Below, one piece after another: positions 9,221 to 20,357 of a DNA stretch of 64,000 nt. A model generated the notes under the pieces. That model saw only the letters and a list, made by a program, of their open reading frames with translations, ran no database searches and had not been told where the DNA came from. The stretch's first letter is position 1. The number at the start of each line of letters is the position of its first letter. Origin of the DNA: Pycnococcus provasolii (Eukaryota > Chlorophyta > Pseudoscourfieldiophyceae > Pseudoscourfieldiales > Pycnococcaceae); the NCBI GenBank assembly GCA_938743325.2, contig OW568893.1:186001-250000 (forward strand), read 5' to 3'. The translations under genes and the position numbers were made by a program.

Positions 9221-12200
9221 TCACTCCTCGTATATCGTTGTCGTCTTCACGATCCTCTCGCGCTTCTCCCGTTCTGTATAGTCCATCGTGTCGAGATAAA
9301 GATCGTCGTACAGACCGCTTTGAGGATCGAGCTCACGACCAGCCTCATGTCTTAGCACATGTTGCCTCGGTTTTCCGGATGCCGCAATTGACTGTTTCTC
9401 CTCCTCCAGCTTTCTTCGAGCGCCAGCAGCATCAAGCCGATTGGACGCAGTATTCATAAGCTCGCGCCTTGACTGCTCGTCCTTTTTCAGCGCCTCGGCA
9501 ACGCTTTCTCCAGTTCTCTCGCACGTCGCAAGCAAGTAATCGCGGCCCGCTGATGGAACAATATTTTCTGGAGCATACGTTGCCGCTAGAGTCGACTCGA
9601 TGAGACTCACCTGCACCGACTGGTCAACACCCGCACCATCCTGAACGCGATAGTGCGGCGTGCCGCCCACTGCAATTGCGGCTCTGTCGTCGTCTTTGAG
9701 CTTCTGTTTATCGATGAACCCCTATTTTATATAAGTGTGTTAGGTTGTTAGTGACTGTTGCTTGTGCGCCGCGCACGGTTAGAGGTAGACTTACAACGCC
9801 GAATACAAAATTCTCATTCGCCTTTCGCACTTGCTCGAGGTGCTTCTCGTACGAGTCAGGAACCTGGCTGGTCGTATAGACAATCGTGCCATCGTCAGCA
9901 CGTCTCGCGCCTACCACCGATGCTACTGTGGTCTTGAGTGTGTACGGTTCCCAGCCTGGTTTGTCCGCGCCTTGATGCGCTGCAGTCTCAGAAGCTGTAA
10001 AAGGCACAGGGCGCAACGGCTCTGGCGCCTTGTAACCAGGTCTTCTCATAGATGCCACAAAGGAATCGACCTTCTGATCAAGAACTCCCGTGAGAAGGCT
10101 TCGACTCAGCGCCATTTTTCTCTCTGCCTCCCAACCATGAATCAAAGTTCGACTGTGCAAAGATCCAGGCAATCCCAGCTCCATTTCCTGGACGTCAAGT
10201 TCCTCAACCACATTCAGCCGGTAAAGCTCACGAACGTAACCTCGGACGAGCTTACCTTCGTTTCGAAGCGTTTGCAGAAATGCTACGCCTTTGCGGTCAT
10301 GCACCTTTGATAGCATTGACGGATCCCTCAATGTTGAACTGCTAGGCGCCACGATACTCGTCGTATTTCCGCCATCCTCATCATTCAACGTGTCAATTGC
10401 GTTAAAAAATGCCATCAAGCGCAGGATAGTATACTCAAATCCAAACATGATGATTCGTCGAAATTGGTATCGACTAACACTCAGCGTGTGGCACATGAGC
10501 GTGTGTGTAAGCTTCGCGAGTAGCGGAACGGACATGTCTTTTTTGTCAAGAAGGTGCTCGAAAATAGCCTTGACAATATGCGCAAGCACGGGGGCTGTAT
10601 AGAGCCCATAGAGAATCGCCATTGCCTCGATATCCTCAAAGCGTGTCTCGTGGGGCTGCACAAGCCTGATTGCACCGGTGACCACGAGCACTTTTTTTGT
10701 TGCATTGTCATCAAGTGGGACAGCTAATAGACTCTCAAGATCGGTGGAAGTATCGTCGACGCCACCCGCTTCATCGCCGGCTGCGGCACCCATTATCCAG
10801 GCGTGACTTCCACCGCCTGCCTGAACGACGGATACATTTCCCGAAGCAGTAATCGACTGAATTCGTACACCTGATAGAGGATGGTGGTTTTGAAGCTTCA
10901 GCTCCGAATTCGCGCCTGGCATGGTGGACTGAACTCCTGAATCCCCCACTCGCTTCTTTATCTCCGGTTGAATTGATTGCGGAACAGAACGATCGTCTTT
11001 TGTTCCATCACCTAGCTGACCCTTGTGATTACGGCCGCATGCATATACCAAACCGAGGTTCGTGAGAAATAAAGAGTGATATGCACCAGCAGCTACTGAG
11101 ACGATGCGTACGTCGATCAGCGACAGAACCTGAACTGGGCTTTGTACCCGTTTCGGTGGTGGTGCAGCATCTGCATTTGGATTGTCAGGACTTCGTGTTG
11201 GTGGAAGACCGAGTTGTCCAAATGCGTTGTCACCAAATGCCCAAGCATACCCATCTGATGTAACGACAATTGTATGTCTCGCCCCACACGCAACACCAAT
11301 AACTGTTGCTCCTAAAGCATCATTTGCACGATCCATCTCTTGCAAGGTTTCGTCCACAATGGAATTGGATTGATCTGGACGCAGCTTACCATGTCTGCGC
11401 AACGACTCGCGTTGAAGCTTTGTCGGCTGAGCAAATGGATGTTGGCCTGTCAGATCAATCTTAGATTCCACCGCAGAAAGCACAATCTGTGCGTTTTTCA
11501 AGTCTCTTCTCAGCTTGAGCTCCTTTTGTGCAGCCAGGCGATGTAGTTCGGGGTTGCCAACCTCTGCAGCCCGGCGTACGTCCTCCGAAGCTAATTTAAG
11601 CTGCCTCTTTAGTTCGATAAGAGCGCGTTGCTCGGGATCGGTACCCATCAACACACTGCTTCGCGCCCAAGAATTGTGCCTGACGCGAAAAGGCGTTGCT
11701 GCACCAATAGGTCTCATTTTTGATGCGGCGGCTGCAGCTGCACTGTGCACTCCTAGCGACGTTGAAAGCGAAGCATACTCGTCCTCATCTTCAGCTTGAA
11801 GAATCTTGTCAACCTCATCATCGTTTAGCGCTCGTGCAGTACCCTCTAGCTCTAGCTCCTCTTCAATCTCCTCCTCAGCGCGCTGTAAACCCTTGTACAT
11901 CCCGCCATGTCCGAGCTGTCCGTCGCATCCATACCCCCAAGTGAAAAGAACGCCATCCTTTGTTACCGCTGCAGCGTGCATTGCGCCTGCAGCAATAGAA
12001 CCAATTCTATAACCCTGAAGCGCAGTGATTGGAGTTGGCTTGTAGCGATCTTTTGCATCATTTAGTCCCAGCTGAAACTTGTCATTGGCACCAAAACCAA
12101 ATATGCCGCCCTGATAAGAAAGCAATATTGTAAAGTCGTCGCCACATGCCACTGATGCAATGCGCGCTTGAAAAGCACTCAGCGAGGGATCGCCGAGGAA

Positions 12201-14531
12201 CCACAGTTGTTGTGGCGCGTCAGCATAGACGGCGGGGAGCGCATCGCAATGACCATCATCCATCGCATCATCTTCCATGGCGCCGGTGTCGTTATCGTAT
12301 GTGTGCATATCGTCACTGTCGCCTTGGCTCGCAAGTACAATATTGAACGACGACCGGCTGCAAAGGAAAAGTGAGGTGTTTTTCTCAGCCACGACGACAG
12401 TGGCAGTGCGTGGAATGTCAAAGAGCAGAGCCATTTCGCCAAAAGACTGTCCAGGATATAAGCTCACGCGCGTCGCGGTGGTTTCTCGCAGTTTGTCCTC
12501 TATAATTACCTCAACTCTTCCCGTTTCCACGACGTAGAATGTATCGCCAATCTCACCTTTGGTGCAGATCTTTTCCCCGAATCCTCGCTTCTCAAGCGTG
12601 AATGCGTTCAGCAGCTTTCGCATACTTGCTTCTGACACGTCCGCAAACACCTTGTTCGCATTCAAGCATTTGAGAAGTCTTTCGCGCTGTTCCATTTTCT
12701 CTCGGCCAATTTTCGAATGTTCCGCGGCTACTTTGGCATACTCATCCTGCATTTCTTCCTCCTTTTTATTGCCAGCACGTCCGACGCGTCCCTTCACACG
12801 GCTCGAATCTTCCCAGCCTAAACCAAGTTGCCCACGACGCCCACGCCCTGTTGCGAACACCTCACCGGCTGCCGTGATGAAGATGGAATGCACTCGTCCA
12901 CCGTCGCAAGCGACAATCTCACGCCCGTACTCGATGCCGAACCCTGCAATCGCACGTGGCTTGGAATACCTGATCTTATCTGGCAGACCAAGTTGATGAG
13001 CATAGTTTTGACCCAGCGCGAGCACACGGCCGACGAAGTCCACACCCTTTTCGACGGCATAGTCGCCCTGTGCATTCATCAACATCATCAGGCAGTGACC
13101 GCAACTGCCTAATTGAACTCCTCGCAGCACCGAACCTTTTGGCAGTCCCAAGTTGCGCGGGTAAAGCGTCGCTAGTGGCACCGACTTTGTCGTTGCGGAT
13201 ACAGTCACTTGAGAAGCGGGTACTGCAAGGCTGTCAACGCCGCCTTCCCTATCACGAAGCATCAGATCCAACATGCGCCCGGGCCGCGAATCGAGGGTTC
13301 CTTTCCCATCGGCTGACTTGAGCTCTTCGCGTAATTGGTGATCCCGTTCGGCAGCAGCACGATTTGGGAGCCATAGATGAAGAGGCGGGTCGTACTCTAC
13401 ACCGCAGTACCGGCAAACCCAGCCACCGGTTTGAGCGGAAATGATCACGTTCGGTGCACCGCAGCATGTGTCAGTGTGCTTTACCATGACGCGTGTACCG
13501 CCACCCACTGCGGACGTGAACTCCATTCCATATCCACCGACGCCCGACTCGACAGTCGTTCCACAGCTCACGCACGTCCACGCGCTGTCAATAGGGCAAA
13601 TCGACGGGTCGTGACAGCAGGTTCCGAGTGGCAACTTATCGGTAGCAGCGCCACGCAGGCGCATGTGCTCGTTTCCAATTTTCTGTGCCGCCGCCTTCAG
13701 CGACTCAAGCATGGTGATAACTGCAGATCCTGGCGCAATTGTCGCCTTGATAGCCGGATCTTTGTTTTCGGCACCCACGCCGAGCGCTTTTCCAGCTGCG
13801 AGCCAGCGTGACTTCGCCTTCTCCTTTTTGTCCGCGCCGGTGGCGCCACCCTTGAAGAGCTTTGCCACGACACTGAATGCTTCCGGTTTGCTATGTTGTC
13901 TTGCGACCACCTGAGGCTGCTTGAAAGCGCCAGGAGCAGATACGCGCGCTTTGCTGCCCCTTGGCTGTTCTGGACCGGCTGAGAAGATAGATTCGTCTCC
14001 TTGGCTCGCTCTCAGCACCTGCGACACCTCGGAGTTTCGCTCACGCCGGTTTTGCCCGCGCATCATGTCAAAGTACCACTGTCTGCGCTTGAGCACCTCC
14101 CCCTCGGTAAGCGCCTCGCGCATCTCGGGGTCGTACGGCGTACCTTTGTACGGGTTGTTTTGTTTGGTTGCGGCAACCAGCGCGTCAAACTGACTCTTGC
14201 GTCGCGTGGAGTTGCGCCGGCCTGCGTTGCCTCGTTCATCCGATCCTATTGTTCCTTTCGCTCCTAAACCTAGCGACTGTCTCCGTTCGTCGTCGATGTG
14301 CTCCTCCGCAAGGCGCAGTGCTTGTGCAAGAATTCCAGCTCCCCCAACATCCTCGTGCTCCAGCTCTGGCACCGTGACCTTCGACGCCGCGGCAACCTGT
14401 TCGAGCACGCGTCGCAAGGCTGGGTCGACGCGTTCATTCGCCAACTTCGCCGCCGCGCGCCCCGGCGAGCTGTCAGCCTCGCCACTTGCGCGTGAGGCCT
14501 CGCTCGCCGCGGCGGAGAGCCGCGCCTCCAT
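9221..14531 (-). CDS. RCC1-repeat / cyclic-nucleotide-binding giant protein (2 exons)
   Basis: Exon 1 14531-9795 and exon 2 9721-9221 splice in phase 0 (FVFGV | GFIDKQ) to 1745 residues. The N-terminal third has two Cys-rich zinc-like clusters (CCHDPSICPIDSAWTCVSCG and WVCRYCGVEYDPP). RCC1-type propeller repeats follow (GEVFATGRGRRGQLGLG), interrupted by a complete cNMP-binding domain at about 630-760 (GFGEKICTKGEIGDTFYVVE, PGQSFGEMALLFDIPRTATV). Further RCC1 repeats come next (GYAWAFGDNAFGQLG, YACGRNHKGQLGDG), then a helical C-terminus. The phosphate-binding FGEMALxxxxPRTATV signature suggests real cAMP/cGMP binding. Inference: a nucleotide-regulated propeller scaffold, perhaps flagellar or signalling. 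TGA stop. The intron is introner-like. Confidence 0.85.
9722..9794 (-). repeat. Introner-like spliceosomal intron, copy B (73 nt)
   Basis: On the minus strand it opens GTAAGTCTACCTCTAACC, continues with GGCGCACAAGC and CACTAAC/CCTAAC boxes, and ends AAAATAG. The first 18 bases and the GGCGCACAAGC block are identical to the intron of the PhyH gene at 62678-62756, though the genes are unrelated. Confidence 0.75.
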
Positions 14532-14703
14532 GACAGGTCAACGCTGGCCCTTCAAACACCTTGCCCTTTGATGACCCAGGGTAGGAGGTCAGAGACAAAG
14601 ACGGGGGACCGCGACCTCGGACCTCCCATCCAGCACCTCCCTCCACTGCCTCCAGCCATCCGGGTATATTCCTCAAGTGGATCATGACATCACGCGATGC
14701 CGA

Positions 14704-14857
14704 CAGTCCCCTCGGGCTACCATATACGGTCGTCTAAATGAGGGCACGCTACATTTATTTACTCCCATTTCTCCACCTGTAGCGTCGACCAGACCTATCC
14801 GCCGACATGTAGCGTGCACTCATTTAGACGACCGTATATGGTAGCCCGAGGGGACTG
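14704..14857. mobile_element. Foldback MITE with 51-bp terminal inverted repeats
   Basis: Left arm 14704-14754 and right arm 14807-14857 are reverse complements over 51 bp with a single mismatch, starting CAGTCCCCTCGGG. The 52-bp centre has no coding capacity. Both sides are flanked by GCCGA (14699-14703 and 14858-14862), a plausible 5-bp target-site duplication. The high arm identity argues for a recent insertion. It lies between the divergent or upstream ends of the RCC1 gene and the next gene and does not interrupt a reading frame. Confidence 0.85.
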
Positions 14858-14949
14858 GCCGAGGGATGTAAAGGACATGAAACATTCCTTCATTAACTAT
14901 GAAACCGTTAAATATACAACCTAGGTCATCGTCAAGTAGCACACCCGCC

Positions 14950-16203
14950 CTAGAACGCTAGTGCGTTGGAGACGCGCCCAACTTTCTGCTCGTATATCCT
15001 CTGACCAGCGAATTCGGCGTATTGTCGGCCGCTGTAAATCTTCTCGGCGCGTGACGCGGAGGCATTCCCATTCGATATCAGCTCCGGATTGCGAGCAAGC
15101 GTATCGCCACCCGCACGGTACTCTACGCTGGCGGCGTCAAGGACGGGGCGCGTCGGATAGCGCCGTGCGTGAGCGCTCCACACTTTTTCATGGCGCAGCC
15201 GATCTGATGTCACCGAGTTGCGTTCGTAGCCACCGTCGCGCAGCGCGCTCTCCGAATCTCCGGCGCCGAGGTGAAGATCCCAGGCGAACGTTCCGCTCGA
15301 GCGCAGCTCTTCGATGCTGAAGTCGGCACCGCGCATTGTCTTGGCGGTGGATAGACTAAGAGCATTCTGATAGCCGTGCGTTGTCTGCAATACCTGTGAA
15401 AGTGGAATGCCAGCTATGCGCAGATGGCGCGGTGGAAGCTCGCCGTCGATCAGGTCGACCTCCTCGTAGCCACCCTGGTTCAGCTCTGTTGCGCTAAAGC
15501 CAAACTCGTGAAACATTCTACTTGCACCAAATCCTCGCTGGCGCAACGACTCTGCTTTCACATTATGCACGTTGGGATAATTTGGGAGCTTGTACGTACT
15601 CGCTTCCGATCCCATGAGCAATGCGTAGTAGACTGCCATTTGCTTCTCGTCGAGAGTCTTGAACGATACCGTCTTCTTGCCGATAAGGCGGAGAGTTGCG
15701 TTGAACTTCCTTCGCTCCTGCTCTGGCATGGACATACACGCAAAGTAGCAGTCGCCAATCGACGCGAGTTTTAGGGTGTAAACCTTGCGCGAGATATCCT
15801 CGAAAAGGATGCTGAGCGCTTCGCGAAAGAGTTGCTTCTCTTTCTTGTTGCGGCCTTTCTGCGGGTTATGCGACATGAACCTGCGAATGCACTTCCCGAT
15901 GTGCTCGGCCTTACGCTTCATCTTAGCTTCCTCGAGAGCGCGTAGTCGATCTCGCTCGCGTGCATCTCTGTCATCGGCCGCGTTCGTCTCTGCCAGACTC
16001 GAAGCTGGAACGTAGGCGTTCGCACTCGCCGTCCCGTTCGCCTTCTCTTTCTCATCCGCGAGTTGTTTTTCCTTCTCCTCTTTTTCCGCGCGTTCCTTCG
16101 CCTCCTCCTTCTTCTTCTTGTCCTCGAGTGCGAGCTCGTCGAGTTGTGCCTTGCGGTCGTCCTTGGTGAAGGTACGCTGCATCATCGGGCTTGGCGACGC
16201 CAT
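14950..16203 (-). CDS. Conserved-looking protein of unknown function, charged coiled-coil N-terminus
   Basis: 417 residues (MASPSPMMQRTF...SNALAF, TAG stop). Residues 10-100 are a Lys/Glu-rich single-helix or coiled-coil segment. A compact region at about 100-260 (GKCIRRFMSHNP, IGDCYFACMSMPEQERR, FGASRMFHEFGFSATELNQGGYEEVDLIDG) looks folded, and the tail is low in hydrophobics with YxxxR repeats, as seen in microtubule-associated or flagellar proteins. I do not recognise a family. Same strand as the following gene at 16616-17818, separated by about 410 bp. Confidence 0.65.
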   Translation of the reverse strand: MASPSPMMQRTFTKDDRKAQLDELALEDKKKKEEAKERAEKEEKEKQLADEKEKANGTASANAYVPASSLAETNAADDRDARERDRLRALEEAKMKRKAEHIGKCIRRFMSHNPQKGRNKKEKQLFREALSILFEDISRKVYTLKLASIGDCYFACMSMPEQERRKFNATLRLIGKKTVSFKTLDEKQMAVYYALLMGSEASTYKLPNYPNVHNVKAESLRQRGFGASRMFHEFGFSATELNQGGYEEVDLIDGELPPRHLRIAGIPLSQVLQTTHGYQNALSLSTAKTMRGADFSIEELRSSGTFAWDLHLGAGDSESALRDGGYERNSVTSDRLRHEKVWSAHARRYPTRPVLDAASVEYRAGGDTLARNPELISNGNASASRAEKIYSGRQYAEFAGQRIYEQKVGRVSNALAF

Positions 16204-16615
16204 GTGCGCCGGTGTGTGGGCCTGCGGGAGTGGTGGCAGCTTTTGTTGCCGTCCCCTGTGACGTCTGGGGGAACGAAGGTGGTCAGGGGGAGGCGAGGGA
16301 GGAGGAGGAACCCCCAGGGGACTCTTGCTTGCCCCCCGCGCCCGGTAAAGGTATCCCCTACCTTTACGAACGACTCTTGCCCCCAGAGGCCGAGACCGTC
16401 ACGCTCGCCCTTCCCAGCTCGCGCTACAGGAGGACAGGGTGGTCACGCGAGACCACCCCTGGGCCAGTTGGGCGCACGTCTAAACAAGTGGTGTTACTTA
16501 TTTAACTAGTACAGTAGGTACGGTACAGTAAGTATAATAGTGTATGTAGGCCGGTACGGTACAGTACCTAGTAGGGTAGTTTGAAGTGTACAATACAGGA
16601 AACGCGCGCTCCGTC
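16204..16615. other. Intergenic spacer
   Basis: Holds the 5' flank of the 14950-16203 gene and the 3' flank of 16616-17818. Near 16500 there is a TA/GTAC-rich patch (GTACGGTACAGTA repeated). Nothing else seen. Confidence 0.35.
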
Positions 16616-17818
16616 TTATGCGCCGTTGCGATACTGCTGGCGTGGAGCAGGAACCATGCCGCGTGCGAAGTTGATCCGGGAGGTGACGAAGGGCCGCTGC
16701 ATGGCGTACGAGCCTCTGCCACTTGGCTCGAGGTACGCCGACTGACGAGCGGAAAGTGCCACGGCAGCGCCAATGGATATCGCCTCCGCTTTGGGCCGTC
16801 GGGTAACGATCGTAGTCATGGATGGCGTGACCATGGTGAGACCACCGCTTCCCTTCGATAAACCTCCCTTCGACGTGACACCGCGCGGGTCGTAAGGAGG
16901 TCTGTATGGAAAGCGTCGAAGGTGATCCGACGTAGCCGCACCTCTCACCTGACGCTGCGTATTAACTGCGGTCGTGTTGGCTAGATCCGACGTGATTCCG
17001 CCGAGATTCCGCGGCATCGATCCACGTGTGTTTGATATCAACTTCGACACGTCGCTGAGTGCATTTGCTAGCGCGCTTGCCGAGGCTGCGGCGCGGGTGA
17101 GATGCGGTTTCGCGGGCCCGTTCGAAACACGCGCTTCCCCATCACTGAAGCGCTCGCCCGTGGCAGGCGTCGACGGCTTAGAATGCGACCCTTGCTTTTT
17201 AGTCATGTATTCCGAGTTGAGAAAGGGCATGTGCACCTTGTTTTGCACGGAAATGCGAGAGAGCATCAACGACTCTCTCTGCACTCGAGGCTGCACATTC
17301 TGTGACGACGTGTAGAGCCGTGCCGAGCTCACGGGACGTCGGGGCGACATATGCCTGATGGCTGAACTGGCCACTTCAACACGTGGTTCTACGGGAGGAA
17401 CCGGCACAGCATACGGCGCCGCGGCTGACGGCGTGGTGTTGGCACGTAATACGTCCGAACATGTTCCGGGCCTTGCCGCCAACGTCTCCGCACCCTGCCT
17501 CGGGCTATCGGGTGCACTTTTCACGTTAGCTTCGCCGTCTCCCTCCTCTTTCGCCTTCTGCTTGCGCGCGGCGACTGCGTCGTAAAGGGCGGGGTTCACA
17601 AGAAATTTCGCGGCGCGTTTTGCACCACGTCTCTTTCCGTGTTTTGCAGCTTCCGTGAGTGCCGCCGTGTCGTGGTCCGCGAAAACGGGAAGAAGCACGC
17701 GCGTCTCCTCCACGTCGTGCACGTGCCAGAAGTTAAAGAGCGTGTGTGCGTCTGGAAAAGTGCAGGATGTGTCACCGGTCATCGGTGCTGGTTCGAACTT
17801 CTGCGTCGTCTTAAACAA
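16616..17818 (-). CDS. Protein of unknown function, basic and largely disordered
   Basis: 400 residues, from MFKTTQKFEP to a TAA stop. The N-terminal 80 residues (CTFPDAHTLFNFWHVHDVEETRVLLPVFADHD) look folded. The remainder is Ser/Pro/Arg-rich with scattered short conserved-looking boxes (NKVHMPFLNSEYMTKKQG, PYRPPYDPRGVTSKGG), a composition common in algal ciliary or cytoskeleton-associated proteins. No domain is recognised and the function is unknown. Confidence 0.6.
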   Translation of the reverse strand: MFKTTQKFEPAPMTGDTSCTFPDAHTLFNFWHVHDVEETRVLLPVFADHDTAALTEAAKHGKRRGAKRAAKFLVNPALYDAVAARKQKAKEEGDGEANVKSAPDSPRQGAETLAARPGTCSDVLRANTTPSAAAPYAVPVPPVEPRVEVASSAIRHMSPRRPVSSARLYTSSQNVQPRVQRESLMLSRISVQNKVHMPFLNSEYMTKKQGSHSKPSTPATGERFSDGEARVSNGPAKPHLTRAAASASALANALSDVSKLISNTRGSMPRNLGGITSDLANTTAVNTQRQVRGAATSDHLRRFPYRPPYDPRGVTSKGGLSKGSGGLTMVTPSMTTIVTRRPKAEAISIGAAVALSARQSAYLEPSGRGSYAMQRPFVTSRINFARGMVPAPRQQYRNGA

Positions 17819-18356
17819 GCTCTTAAGTTGGTGCGAGCTGAGAGCGTCGCGGCGCTGTCGCGGCGCGTCTCCCTTATTGCTGTACTGTAGTTGGCTGGTA
17901 GAATGCAGGTGCTGTCTTCGTTGTCTTGGTGAATGTCTTCGTTGCCGGAGGGCGGAGGGTACCCTGCGCTATGGCCGTAGGGGCGAAGGGCAGAGGAGGT
18001 CGGCGACCGAGTGACCGAATGCCGGTTCGCCCGTCCTCAGTGCTCTGTGCTCTGTCCTCGACCAACATAACCATTCCGGCTGTGACCCGGGGGCCCTAGC
18101 CCAAGTTTGACCACGCCCTGAGTCCACGTCGATGGTCGCATCGTTCGGCGGACGGCGTGTACTTCCTCCGTGTTCTGACCGAGGATTGGCGATGGGCCGG
18201 GCCAATAGGTCCAAGGCCGGCATCCGGGAGAGAGCACATGACCGGGTCCCGGGGCAGCCGTTGTTGAATTCTTTGCACAACCAAGTCCCAACCTCCACCG
18301 CACACCGCCCAAAGGCGAGATACCAGGGCACCACCCTTTTGGCATACCCAAACGCC
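17819..18356. promoter_or_regulatory. Divergent intergenic region
   Basis: Shared upstream region of the minus-strand 16616-17818 gene and the plus-strand LRR gene. No promoter motif identified and no gene seen. Confidence 0.35.
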
Positions 18357-19704
18357 ATGGCGTTACGGGCGCGCAGCTATGGCGGAGTCAACCCCAAGGA
18401 CATTATTGACTCAATAGCAAACAACGAAGATGACGTGGAAAGCGTGTCGCTCAAGGCGAACAGCCTCTTCCAGATGAAGAGTGACGAATACGTCGCTGCA
18501 CTCGGCAACGCGCTCGCAAACAACGAACACGTGACACAACTGCACCTTAGCGACTGTGGAGTGACAGACGCAGGGGCGGCAAATCTTGCAGCCGCGCTGG
18601 AAAGCAACGCAAGCCTCACCGAACTTGTGAGTAACTATTTTCAGAGTTTGAAGCTGGCGACTTGCACGCGAAATTAGCGACTAACAACGCGAACACCAAA
18701 CTCAAAACCACCAGGCGCTGGACGGGAACCGGATCGGTGCGGACGGCGCAATGGCGCTCGCACGCGCGCTTCCTTCCAACAAGACGCTAAGAACCATCAA
18801 CCTTATGCACCAAAAGGCAGGCAGCAAGTACGGCGACGCCTGCTTGGACGAGTTCATTCAAGCGCTTGACCGCAACGTGACTCTCTTGAAGATCACGTGG
18901 CGCCTGGATAGCCGCAAGAGCTTTAGCCTCACCAAGCTGCTGAACCGCAACAACGAAATCAACAGACGCTTGAAAAGCGGCCGCGACACAACCGAGCTGC
19001 TTCCGCAGACGTTGCGTGGCAACCCGCCAGACATCGTGCCGTTCGTGCCTAAGGACGACACCGGAGCAGGCGAAGACAGTGGGAACGCGTCTCCGCTTGG
19101 CAAAATGCTTCGCAGCGTGCGCCGAGCGTCACAGAAGGGGGTGGAGGTGGTAGGCGACGCAATCGCCAATGCTGGGAGACGCATCAGCAACCAGTTTGAT
19201 ACCCCTTCGCCGTCGTCGCCGAGCTCGAGAACAGCCGAGCTTGCGAAGGCTGCAGATTCTCTGCGGCGTGCGGCCGCATTGCTCAGTGACGACACGAGAG
19301 CCCGCACCGTCGACGAGCTGAAGGCGGTGGTCGCCACACTCGAGAGAATGGGCGAGCTGCCAGCAGCGGCATCTCCGAAGAGCCATGAGCCAGCATCGTC
19401 GCCGCAAAGCCACGAGCCGGTCGAGGCTGTTTCCCCCACCGTTACCACACCAACAGCGAGCGACGCCATTGTCGAAGATGCACCATCGGCAGCGGATGAG
19501 GCGGCAGTGGAGGAGGCGGCAGAGACGAGCCCCGAGGCGCCCGCACCGTCTTCCGCTGCGGTAGTTGCCGAGGAGGAGGGCGATGCGCCGAAAGAGGATG
19601 CGCCTGCTGCGCCCGCCGAGCGAGCCGTTGAGGCGGAGGAGGCGCCGTCGACGACGACGGAGGCGGTGTCGATGGGCGCAGACTTGCCGGAGGAGAAGCC
19701 ATGA
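18357..19704 (+). CDS. Tropomodulin-like leucine-rich-repeat protein (2 exons)
   Basis: Exons 18357-18626 and 18715-19704 (phase 0, ...SLTEL | ALDGNRIGADG) encode 419 residues. The first about 195 residues are RI-type LRRs (VESVSLKANSLF, VTQLHLSDCGVTDAG, LTELALDGNRIG, LLKITWRL). The order of repeats and the closing helix (LLNRNNEINRRLKSG) parallel the C-terminal LRR cap of tropomodulin/leiomodin, the actin pointed-end cappers (compare the tropomodulin NNNDLVRKRR tail). The rest is an Ala/Glu/Pro-rich acidic tail. Inference: an actin-associated or scaffold LRR protein; a plain LRR-RI protein is the alternative. The 88-nt intron has a GACTAAC branch box. TGA stop. Confidence 0.75.
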
Positions 19705-19878
19705 AAAACGCCATAACCTTATTTTTCTATTTTATATTCTCTTCTGGTCCTAGGACGGATCCCTCAACGAGTGGGGGAAACGCACCCTTCCCACCGGCGA
19801 TTCTTCCTACTACCAGAGTTCTACGTGTGCATCGCTCGTGTGACGAGTCTTGTGCTCAGCTGTGCTGAGGCATTCACG

Positions 19879-20280
19879 ATGAACGTCCAACGAGCGACGC
19901 CCAAATCGCTCTTCGCGAATGAGCGCACGTTCACTCGCTGGAGCGGGCTCGCGATGACAATTGGCACGCTCGCCATGGCTCTGTACGCGTTTGCCATGTC
20001 TGAGAACTTCGCGATGTGGCCACTCACTGCTATGGCTCTCACATTATTGTTTCTAGCGAGTGTTGTGATGTCATACGCGATCTGGACATGGTTTCGCCGT
20101 ACGCGCGCTATGCTCACAGGTACGGGAGCGAATGTGTTAAGCGGCGACGAGATCGCCGTGCCAATTGGCGTTGGCGTGCTCGTCTGCGCGTGCATTGTAG
20201 GGGCACTGGCTACGGCTGTCATATCTCTAATACAAACTGAACGCGCAATCAAGAGCGGTGGTGGGAACACGCATCCGTAG
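19879..20280 (+). CDS. VTC1-like DUF202 membrane protein
   Basis: 133 residues from MNVQRATPKSLFANERTFTRW. The FANERTFxRW signature followed by three membrane spans (about 36-56, 61-87, 100-122) is the DUF202 family, whose eukaryotic members include VTC1, the small membrane subunit of the vacuolar polyphosphate polymerase complex. In algae VTC proteins sit in acidocalcisomes and store phosphate. An upstream in-frame extension exists, but the methionine used puts the motif at the usual position near the N-terminus. Stop TAG. No SPX or VTC4 partner lies in the window. Confidence 0.85.
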   Translation: MNVQRATPKSLFANERTFTRWSGLAMTIGTLAMALYAFAMSENFAMWPLTAMALTLLFLASVVMSYAIWTWFRRTRAMLTGTGANVLSGDEIAVPIGVGVLVCACIVGALATAVISLIQTERAIKSGGGNTHP

Positions 20281-20357
20281 ACTTCATCAGCAGCGCGGAT
20301 GTGGATGCGAGGGCCAACAATTGCTGAAGTAAAGTAAAGTAAAGTATTCCAATGGTT

